64,000 bases of DNA from Owenia fusiformis. Lineage: Eukaryota > Annelida > Polychaeta > Sabellida > Oweniidae. The stretch lies in the NCBI GenBank assembly GCA_903813345.2, contig CAIIXF020000012.1:12074932-12138931 (forward strand), written 5' to 3'. Of the stretch, positions 57,701 through 64,000 are shown in pieces (the first letter of the stretch is position 1; each line of letters begins with the position of its first letter). The notes under the pieces were generated by a model. It made no database searches, was not told the DNA's origin, and was given only the letters and a program-made list of their open reading frames with translations. The position numbers and the translations under genes were made by a program.

Positions 57701-60700
57701 GATAACGTCTGAATAAAAGTGAATATCGACTATGGTGTGATCAACAAGGCAAACATGAATTCTTGTCAATAATTGCTTCGGAGTTCAAAAACATCCATAT
57801 ACCCCATGTTTAAACAAAGAATTTCAAATACCTCTTTCATATCAAAACGTCCATGTGGGGCAAAGCGGCCCTCAGGGCCGTTTTGCCCCACTGTCACGTG
57901 ATTTTTAAAATGGACGCCATTTTAACTACTCTAAGATTTGGATATTGAGATTTTGACAAATAATGAATAAATATACATACTCTCTGTTAAATCTTGATTT
58001 AAAACGATTTTCCATTGTTGCACGATTTTTCAGAGATTTTTGTGGGAGGGGTAATTTGTAAAAAAGAGTGTTAAAAATATAATTACCTCTTACGTAAGAC
58101 GAGACGCTCCTATGTTTAAAAATGGCGGACGAAAAGGAGGCGCAAATTTCCAAGGTCAATCACGTGACTTTTGAAGAGCCATCTTTTAATCGTTCAAATA
58201 ATATTTCGATGGGCCTTTTTGCCCCACAGGGCCGCTTTGCCCCATGTTCCCTTATATGATATATTCACAAGTGAGCGTAGCGAACGAGTGAATATATAAT
58301 ATTCTCACGAGAGTATAAAATGCAAGATATGCAGAATGAACCATTATATAATCTTATTATGCCACTCTAAGTTCAATTACAGTTGATTCGAACACAATCA
58401 TAACAATTAAAAACCATATAAAAAATCCATAGCAAACTCAATAATGCTGATGTTGATCTCGAACCATTTATGACGTGGCTTGATTCTAGCAAATCATGCC
58501 GGAACCATTTATGACGTCACTTGATTCTAGGAAATCATGAAAATTTTCATGATTTTTTTATTCATTAGTTCCCAGAATGCACTTCTACAGTGGTATACGC
58601 TGGAGTGTATACGGAGGAGTTGTATACGATGACGATATACCACTCTCCACTGTATATCGTTGTTATAGACCCATGTTATACAACTGTAATTGGACTTAGA
58701 GTGGTATAACATTATATATGTTAGTCTCAGCCTAGACAGTATATATATCAATTTTATTGGATAATGCCATGGGCTTTCCCACGATAATGCGTAAATTCGA
58801 ATGAACTTGAAATGAAATTCAACATCCAAAATGTGTTAATTTGATCATCCACCGTGTAACTAAAAGCATATTCATGGCCTATTTGCCTTAAAATACGATT
58901 GTGATTATGATTTCGAATTCTGTTCTCCATATGTAAAATCTAGAAACATAACAGAGTTAAGTTACACGAAATTCAGCCAACTTGAACATGAAGTCTTGTC
59001 AATTTACTCAATCGTTGATTGATTTCTAGGTTTATTAGAATTAAAAGAACGAACGTTTCATCAAACGAGTCCTATATTCAATATCTATTCGTTGGGCCCA
59101 TTCTTTAAATGTAACTATATTATTTTAACTTTAAAAGTATCTGTTTAGTGCTACTTTAACATATATTCATTATTTTTATCCGCACAACAGTATCAAACGT
59201 TAATGCACAACTAGCCATGCCAAGACATGGCCACTACCCTCGTCCAAAGTAAAATACAAGGTCCTCATTCTTTAATGATTATGTTTCAATTGATTTAGTT
59301 TAGTGATTTAAATGTAGGAAAATGAGTCGCTGTGATGTCATATCTGGCGCAGCAATTTCAGAGTCACTGCAAAAAATTGAAACATCAGTCGGATCATAAG
59401 ACTAAATAAAAAAGCTATTTAGGGATGAATAACATTCGGTGAAATCCGTGATATCGTTATATCATTCGTTAATTGTCAAAGCTGCGCCCATTTCTCGGTG
59501 CAGGCAGATATAAGGCGGCCAGACTGGGCATACACAAAATGTATTGTATGTGCTCCTTAGGTTGCACTCGGGTGCTATCAACATCGAACACACACACGTT
59601 TAAGATACACAGAGATAATTAAGGGATGGGTGACAAAGGGATGTTAAAAACAGGTGGCTATTGCAATTGATATTTTAATGTAACTTTAGTATGTAAGAAT
59701 CTTTTCATCAATAAAAATAACATCTTAGATATTGCAGCTACATGTACAATGTGAGTGTATTTAAAAATGTAGTACATAGCTAGTTCCATCTATAAAGATG
59801 TCTGATGACAAAAAGCTCAATTTTCCTTGATGTCGTGGTCAATGGGACTTTAACACGTGAACTAATGTTTTTTATTTTTTTGTTTTAAAGTCACTTATAG
59901 CAAACCTAATCTAACAATTATCTCACTATATGCTTATGACATATTCATGTATACGTTGTTTGTCTTTTTTTCAAATCAACCCACGGAAATATGCAATACA
60001 CCAAGTTAAAAAAGTGGTACGAATCATAAAAGCGACGTTGGGTGTTTCACTAGTAATTTTTATATGAAAAATCTAGAAATATTACCCAAATTAAACTATG
60101 ACTATTCAAAAGAAGACATTCAAATCTATATTATGTAAAAAAATCAAATTTGTCCGAAGCAGGGATAACGCTCAATTAGAGTGACGAACTTTGTTCTCCA
60201 AACCGAGAATGGTCTTTTATGAAAAAAGTTATGAAAACACATCACCAGATCATGTAAAGCTGTTTTACCTAAAAGATCGTTTTATCTTCACCCTTCGATT
60301 GGATTTCATGAAAAAATATTTTTATGAAAAAATAGGATTTGTAGGATATCGACGCTCTAACATGTAGTTTTAATCACACGCAGGTATCTGGTTTTATTGC
60401 GTGTAGAATGTATCGATATCAGGACCGCTACATGCCAGTGACCTTGCTCCTTTCTGTCGTATTAAAAAAGCAAAAATAACATATCACGGTGGGGTGCGAA
60501 CCACTCGCCTGGGACTTGGTTATTCACTAGTACCATAGGCGTTCATCTATTCTGGATACAACTGACGAGTTGTATTTACGTGCAGTCAAAAGTGAAGATC
60601 GTTTTGAATTGACGCTCGGTATAAATATATGATACTTTTATCCTTTCGTATCGGTTGCACGTTAGCCTCATGGCTAACGTGCCTAGCTTCCATGCTCTAG

Positions 60701-62225
60701 GTTAGTCGATCGAGACCCGTTCATGGCGAATTTTTTGATTTGCTTGTTGTAAAGATATAATAAGTAGGGCAAAATCCAGAAAAAGTAGATCAAAAATACT
60801 CCAATGGAGTATAAAATTGTCACCAGGATTCCGAAATGAGACGAATGTAAACTCGTTAAATCTCGGTAGATGAAGTAGGTCAGAAAATCCGGATTAATCC
60901 GAACAAGGTTCGGAAATCTTCGTCATAAGAAGTAGATCAAAAATACTCCAATGGAGTATAAAATTGTCACCAGGATTCCGAAATGAGCCGAATGTAAACT
61001 CGTTAAATCTCGGTAGATGAAGTAGGTCAGAAAATCCGGATTAATCCGAACAAGGTTCGGGAATCTTCGTAATAAGAAGTAGATTAAAAATACTCCCAAT
61101 GGAGTATAAAATTGTCCCCAATATTCCGAAATACGACGAATCGAATCGGCAAACTTCGGTAAAATAATGAAGTGCATAAAAACCGAAATGATCCGATGAA
61201 CGTTCGGATAAAATCGTGAACAGGTGTCAGGGGTTTCCCCTCATCTTTCCCCACATTGTTCTAAAAGCCTTATATGGATTTATCACGTAACATTCAAAAT
61301 GACGTTCCTATATGGTTCTATGGGTTCGAACACGTGACCAAATATACCAAATAAAAATTTTACCTTGACCACTGGATGGGATTTCATAGAAAATATCCAA
61401 GAAAACCTATCCTCGTGATCCTTAAATCACTTAAATTCGATCATTTTATTTTTACCCCTTGATGGAATTTTATGAAAGAAGTCATGAAAACACATCATCA
61501 TGTAAGGGTTTTCACCTAAATTAGCTCGTTTTATCTTGAGCCTTCAATTGAATTTCTTGAAGAAATATTTTATGAAAAAATATCATCATGTTATGATTTG
61601 TATTTAAATAAGACCGTTTCATCTAAATACTTGGATAATATTTCATAAAAAATGCACTTTAAAATTTTTCAGAATTTGCCTTAATTTATCAATGTAATAA
61701 AAGTATAAGATTAACTCTCAAATAGCGTTCTATTTTAACCTTTTTATTGAAATCAATACAGGACTCGCTCTCTAAATATCCAATAAAAATTCAACCCTTG
61801 GATGTGATTTCGTTGGAAAAAAAATATGTCAAGTCCAGAATCAAATGGTTTGTCCAGAACCTCTTAAGATCCTGTTAAGCCTACATTTTTTTGTATAACT
61901 AAAGTTTGTTATCTTTATTTCATGATATTAATTTTGTACTTACTGTTTTTCAAGGTGGTACACTGGAGGCATAATGGTTACTAGAGGAGGTTTAGTAATA
62001 GCTGGCAATACAGAGGATAGATACCTTCGGGCGTTTAACATTGATACTGGGGAACAACTCTACAGATCTCCAGATCCAATGATTGCTATGGCAGCGGGGA
62101 ATCCAATATCCTACAGGACTGGTGGGAGGCAATATATTGTTCTTGCTGCAGGGGGTAACTCGTTTTTCGGACGGTTCCCCAACCACTCTAAAAGTGATCA
62201 CGTATATGCGTTCTCGTTACCATGA
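42611..62225 (+). CDS. Copy B: second PQQ dehydrogenase-like gene, interrupted by an assembly gap, frameshift in exon 2
   Basis: Visible exons: 42611-42769, 42993-43081, 44226-44342, 44515-44707, 45103-45208, 45573-45738, 46501-46531 (3' end of exon 14), 61955-62225. Exon lengths, phases and splice sites equal copy A, except exon 2 at 89 instead of 90 nt. The missing A (about 43036-43039) shifts the frame and brings a stop (TAG) before the exon ends. Exons 7-13 and most of 14 should lie at the 500-N run. The remaining exons are open with mostly conservative changes: GNP for GNT, THYSPL for TRYSPL, GYKADKV for GHKADKA. It is either a young pseudogene or a functional gene with one sequencing error. 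The last intron is expanded to 15.4 kb by the 47463-61876 insertion. Confidence 0.88.
42993..43081 (+). CDS. Copy B exon 2 with one-base deletion
   Basis: This exon matches copy A exon 2 in sequence and splice sites but is 89 nt. Copy A has TGGAAATGT where copy B has TGGAATGT. The shifted frame ends at TAG within the exon. Downstream of the deletion, the original frame would still be open (SGDIVAIK). Confidence 0.8.
43300..43545 (+). mobile_element. LINE 3' end with (AATAC)n tail, intron 2 of copy B
   Basis: It contains tgtctcatatgccgacatcg and gcagggccaatgtttttt, followed by ataataaataataaatacaatacaatac. This is the form of a severely 5'-truncated LINE insertion. Absent from copy A intron 2. 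Confidence 0.55.
43545..44140. mobile_element. Compound palindromic insertion, intron 2 of copy B
   Basis: A palindrome at 43597-43651 (gatatcaaatatcaacac, core gagcgaagcg) is followed by an element bounded by TTTATCCCATGATTA (about 43687) and its complement (about 44136). The tgatatcacacg motif recurs inside. Copy A lacks it. Confidence 0.65.
44226..44342 (+). CDS. Copy B exon 3
   Basis: This exon is 117 nt and nearly identical to copy A exon 3. It ends NDCIH with donor gtaagc. The flanking intron bases are also nearly identical to copy A. Confidence 0.87.
44515..44707 (+). CDS. Copy B exon 4: start of the propeller
   Basis: This exon encodes YWEHYGNPVGGTHYSPLDEI and NVNNVKDLTIAWTFRYGP. 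It is 193 nt with donor gtatat in phase 1. The intron that follows is only 395 bp, compared with 1266 bp in copy A. Confidence 0.93.
45103..45208 (+). CDS. Copy B exon 5: CTPW motif
   Basis: This exon is 106 nt and encodes NDLLIFCTPWRAIVALDPIT followed by GTEVW. Acceptor is aacttag, donor gtgagt. Trp replaces the His of Gcd here too. Confidence 0.93.
45573..45738 (+). CDS. Copy B exon 6: CRGVATW motif
   Basis: This exon is 166 nt and encodes IGGWANTCRGVATW and CKRSIYVPTLDLRLLAVDAA. The donor is gtatgt. It is the last exon visible before the run of N. Confidence 0.93.
46001..46500. other. Assembly gap of exactly 500 N
   Basis: The left edge matches copy A intron 6, about 50 bp before exon 7. 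The right edge falls inside exon 14. In copy A these points are nearly 10 kb apart, so 500 N is probably a fixed-size placeholder rather than a measured length. Open frames drawn across it are artefacts. Confidence 0.95.
46501..46531 (+). CDS. Copy B exon 14, 3' end only
   Basis: The first bases after the N run match the end of copy A exon 14 (PESTEEEGS) and are followed by a gtaagt donor. The rest of the exon is missing from the assembly. Confidence 0.85.
47463..48917 (+). repeat. Left terminal inverted repeat of the 14.4-kb insertion
   Basis: It contains subrepeats at 48220-48590: two to three units of about 143-165 bp with ttcggaatcctggtgacaat, tactccattggagta and ggattaatccggatttt. The inner end has pol III B-box-like text (tggttcgtatcccacc). 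A 76-residue frame here also appears in the other arm, but it overlaps the tandem units and is not considered a gene. Confidence 0.88.
48918..50874. other. Interior of the 14.4-kb insertion: no gene seen
   Basis: A 78-residue minus-strand frame at 49144-49380 is probably chance or repeat-derived. An attgcattg-rich tract lies near 49420. Confidence 0.5.
50875..51310. repeat. Three direct repeats spaced about 185 bp
   Basis: TTAATCCGGTAGCCGACAGG plus cgttagttgcattcgcgaatacaagct occurs at about 50886, 51071 and 51256. Partial inverted versions (gccttccggctacctgatta; ttccggattaacc) lie between them, so each unit may fold. Confidence 0.8.
52129..52330. mobile_element. MITE, about 200 bp
   Basis: TTTAAAAAGAATACAGGGTA at the left matches the complement of tacagtgaagttgc...cctgtattccttttaaa at the right, with about 35-bp imperfect terminal repeats. 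Confidence 0.7.
54339..54344 (-). promoter_or_regulatory. Polyadenylation signal of the transposase gene
   Basis: AATAAA on the minus strand, about 80 bases after the transposase stop codon and inside the element. Confidence 0.6.
54426..57561 (-). CDS. Pogo/Jerky-type DDE_1 transposase, two exons, C-terminal zinc finger
   Basis: Exon 1 is 57561-57422 and exon 2 is 56268-54426, joined in phase 2 (AG|gtaact to ttttcag|G), giving 660 residues. Exon 1 holds a helix-turn-helix start (MVREYKRKTT, SETFNIPRTTLRR). Exon 2 continues with a CENP-B-like HTH (AGRDWLVRFLSRTSLSIRKP). The DDE catalytic core follows: YNMDESGISI, ILILDGHESHIS, PPHTTHKMQPLDRVFF. The C-terminus is Lys-rich and ends in a PHD-like finger (CIFCAEKY, WVQCPSCKEWMHEAC, CCDFC). 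No stops or frameshifts are seen, and catalytic acidic residues are present. The protein would bind the element ends and cut and paste in the nucleus. A domesticated host gene is possible, but the perfect termini favour an active transposon. Confidence 0.93.
56269..57421 (-). other. Intron of the transposase gene, with two palindromes
   Basis: GT-AG intron of 1153 bp. It contains an inverted repeat at about 56378-56510 centred on ctagggcctag, with arms such as gaaaataactc. A second at about 56815-56915 has the core ctctcgctacgctcgctcgtg and atggatattgatatc arms. Both are probably smaller insertions. Confidence 0.7.
58364..60440. other. Interior of the 14.4-kb insertion, right side: no gene seen
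   Basis: It holds gtatacg/gtataccac inverted motifs at about 58590-58710 and a MITE half at about 60050-60215 matching 31660-31833. Further in are degenerate copies of the arm sequence (about 60215-60340). Confidence 0.55.
60441..61876 (-). repeat. Right terminal inverted repeat of the 14.4-kb insertion
   Basis: Reverse complement of the left arm. The outer 700 bp are nearly identical. Toward the inner end substitutions and small indels increase, including in the number and edges of the tandem units (60780-61150). Confidence 0.88.
61955..62225 (+). CDS. Copy B exon 15: C-terminus and stop
   Basis: This exon is 271 nt like copy A. It encodes WYTGGIMVTRGGLVIAGNTE, DRYLRAFNIDTGEQLY, GRQYIVLAAGGNSFFG and the end HVYAFSLP before TGA. 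It lies 15.4 kb from exon 14 because of the inserted element. Confidence 0.95.
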
Positions 62226-62298
62226 TACAACATAATGAGTAAACCAAATGCGTTTGACTCAAAGCACAACGTCAGTAATAAGCTATACCATATTTCTA

Positions 62299-62304
62299 AA
62301 TAAA
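62299..62304 (+). promoter_or_regulatory. Polyadenylation signal of copy B
   Basis: AATAAA lies 73 bases after the stop, at the position paralogous to the copy A signal. Confidence 0.72.
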
Positions 62305-62487
62305 ACACCTTATTACAAAATCAAATCTGTTTAGTATTAACATAATTTTAACGGCGTATATTTTATATGTAAAACTAAAAATAATTCTCCAAGTATATAT
62401 ATACTTGGATGGCACTTCAGAAAAATTATACTTTGAAATAAACATCATATGTATTGACTAATTGCGTGTAAGTAAACATAAAATATA

Positions 62488-63372
62488 GTTACACGTCGCA
62501 CGAAACTGGGGACAATTTAGCGTAACATTATGGCGTCAAAAAAACAAAACAAAACAATGAGCAGTATAGGGCGCAAACACCCTTACAACGTCAAAAACGA
62601 CAAGCGTCACATTTTTTCAAGTTTACTCAACCTAGAAATAAAATACTTTATACTTATCTAATCATTACAAAATTCACAGGGTAGCAAGATCTCGAGGACA
62701 GTATTTCTAAAATGATTTTGAATTTTGAAAAAACGGTCAAGAAATCCATTTGGGGCGTTAGTAAAAATTGATATGTATGGAATTTGTGGTACAAAATCGA
62801 TGCGTCACATTTTTCAAGTCTCGAAAACCAGCTCTTATTTTAATATTATTTGCAAAATAAACAAAGTTAAACTATAAACAGTTTATTTTTCTTTCAAATC
62901 AGACCTAAATTAGAAGGTTAAATGAAGGTAAACTTATTGCTCGTCCCATTCGCCTTCAAAACCTTACACAATTTTGAAATTTTTAAAAGCGTTCGTTTTA
63001 AGATAATTTGAACTGTAGCCGTCAAGCAATTGTGACGTCATAAATGCACATGTTCGATTGAATAAAATGTGAAATTTTAGTGGGATTTTGATCATTATTT
63101 CAAAAGTTATCACAATTTCAATGAGCCCCGTAAGCGCAAAGTGTTACGTCTTACAGCGTATTTGACGATGTCGGGGTATATTTAACCTTAAAAATATGTA
63201 GGATCCCATCAAATTTTGAAGGAAAAATAATTTCACTGAAATGCAAATAAAAAATACTTCAAAAAGATATATAAAACACATAGTTAGCTTTTTAAATGAG
63301 GCAGAGATTAACGCTCAAAGCTGAGATCAGCCCTCATTTCCCGAATTGTCCCCAGGTCCTTGCACGTCATAA
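62488..63372. mobile_element. Insertion in the 3' flank of copy B with ggggacaatt termini
   Basis: The left text cgcacgaaactggggacaat is roughly mirrored at the right (gaattgtccccaggtccttg cacgtc). Copy A is continuous across this point. No coding frame; exact ends uncertain by about 10 bases. Confidence 0.6.
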
Positions 63373-63480
63373 GTACATATTGAATTATTAAAAAGATATA
63401 TGGGTAGTATGACTTCCCAAGGGTGGTTAATGATCCATGGCCTTTCTTGGATAATGAAGAATTATAAAATGTAACTGAAA

Positions 63481-64000
63481 ATTCGTATATAGTAGTTATT
63501 GACGATCTTAATATTTAGTTCACCTATTGACTATATTTTTACCAGTGTATAGATAAATTTATAGACTGATGAAGATAGTATACAGTTTCTCATACGATGT
63601 TTCCTTGGCTGTTTCCAAGAAGGAAAATACGTGACATGCAAATGACGCGAAATAAAATTTCATTTGCCCATGTAGTGTAACATTTAGTTCATTCTGTTAT
63701 CTGTAATTTCATAACATCCAAATTGATTGTGCAACTTGTTTTAATAAATGTCACATTGTTTGCCATAAATATACCCAAATGCATTTTAGATACGTGGTGC
63801 TACGTTTTGTGAAACCTCAGTCTCTAATGCCAGACGATATCCAAATATAGTTTAGAAGGGCAGTGTTTCAAATGATCTAATCTTACAATGATAAGGATAG
63901 TTATATGATTTTGCAGGTTATGTAATTTACACGTTAATTGTACACACGTTGTCTTATGTAAAGCTTGCCGCTAGCCTATATATACAGACGAAGGATAGAA
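63481..64000. other. End of window, no gene seen
   Basis: Beyond the right end of duplication unit B. AT-rich, no repeat or coding signal recognised. Confidence 0.5.

Larger units (their letters stand above)
53715..58252 (-). mobile_element. Pogo/Tigger/Jerky-type DNA transposon, apparently full length
   Basis: Perfect 25-bp terminal inverted repeats begin AGGGAACATGGGGCAAAGCG. TA flanks both ends (53713-53714, 58253-58254). The element is 4538 bp. The core GGGGCAAARCGGCCC also occurs subterminally: direct at 53911, 53932 and 57857, inverted at about 57875 and 58211. These are likely transposase-binding sites. It encodes one spliced transposase on the minus strand. Intact termini and frame suggest recent activity. 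Confidence 0.93.
53657..58363. repeat. Small palindrome split by the pogo-type transposon
   Basis: With 53715-58252 and one TA removed, the flanks form one palindrome of about 165 bp. Left text ggttatataatggttctttc and tttatactcgagtgag pairs with right text gaatgaaccattatataatc and ctcacgagagtataaaa. The centre is aagtgagcgtagcgaacga at about 58268-58287. The transposon used a TA inside the left arm. Confidence 0.75.
47463..61876. mobile_element. 14.4-kb insertion with 1.45-kb terminal inverted repeats, intron 14 of copy B
   Basis: The termini are AACAGGATCTTAAGAGGTTC and its complement. AAGC flanks both ends (47459-47462, 61877-61880). Copy A has the uninterrupted site gtgcaagcctac in the same intron (about 24450). 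The arms are 47463-48917 and 60441-61876, with very few mismatches in their outer parts. The roughly 11.5-kb interior holds the pogo-type transposon and smaller repeats but no other coding region I can support. The superfamily is not identified; 4-bp duplication with kilobase arms fits none confidently. Confidence 0.85.
41610..63480 (+). repeat. Segmental duplication, unit B
   Basis: This unit is paralogous to unit A in the same orientation, separated by about 16 kb. Unit-specific insertions are at about 43300-44140, 47463-61876 and about 62488-63372. Comparing the units shows empty target sites directly. Confidence 0.8.

Overview
The window is nuclear DNA of an intron-rich, AT-rich, repeat-dense eukaryote. 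It is most likely an invertebrate animal, perhaps a mollusc or other lophotrochozoan; that placement is inferred from repeat content and is not proven. There are no operons, ribosome binding sites or CRISPR arrays. Exons are small (69-271 bp) with GT-AG introns of 0.1-15 kb.

The main content is two same-strand copies of one gene. I assembled each by hand from splice sites and reading-frame continuity. Copy A (4756-24801) has 15 coding exons that join in frame into a predicted 766-residue protein. It has a secretory signal peptide, an unfamiliar N-terminal segment of about 100 residues, and then a complete PQQ-type (quinoprotein) beta-propeller of the bacterial membrane glucose/quinate/shikimate dehydrogenase family. 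Copy B (42611-62225) has the same exons 1-6 and 14-15. Exons 7-14 fall at a run of exactly 500 N (46001-46500), and exon 2 carries a one-base deletion. The copies belong to a segmental duplication: about 2268-25195 matches about 41610-63480, including intron and flanking sequence. A bacterial-type quinoprotein gene with many spliceosomal introns in an animal-like genome is the most unusual thing here.

Layout: 1-2267, no gene seen. 2268-25195, duplication unit A, with introns holding a degenerate R2-like retroelement tail (minus strand), a degenerate DIRS/Ngaro-type retroelement (minus), a 5'-truncated LINE (plus) and a LINE C-terminus (minus). 25196-41609, spacer made mainly of short inverted-repeat elements plus an intron-containing relic of the mitochondrial ATP synthase alpha-subunit gene (minus, 33081-36437). 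41610-63480, duplication unit B.

The last intron of copy B carries a 14.4-kb insertion (47463-61876) with near-identical inverted arms of about 1.45 kb and a 4-bp target duplication. The empty site survives in copy A. Nested inside it is an apparently intact 4.5-kb pogo/Tigger/Jerky-type DNA transposon (53715-58252) with a spliced 660-residue transposase, perfect 25-bp terminal inverted repeats and TA target duplication. That transposon itself interrupts one arm of a smaller palindrome.

The two quinoprotein genes presumably make secreted or luminal proteins that bind PQQ or a related cofactor. Copy A has substitutions at two expected active-site positions, so activity and substrate cannot be inferred safely.
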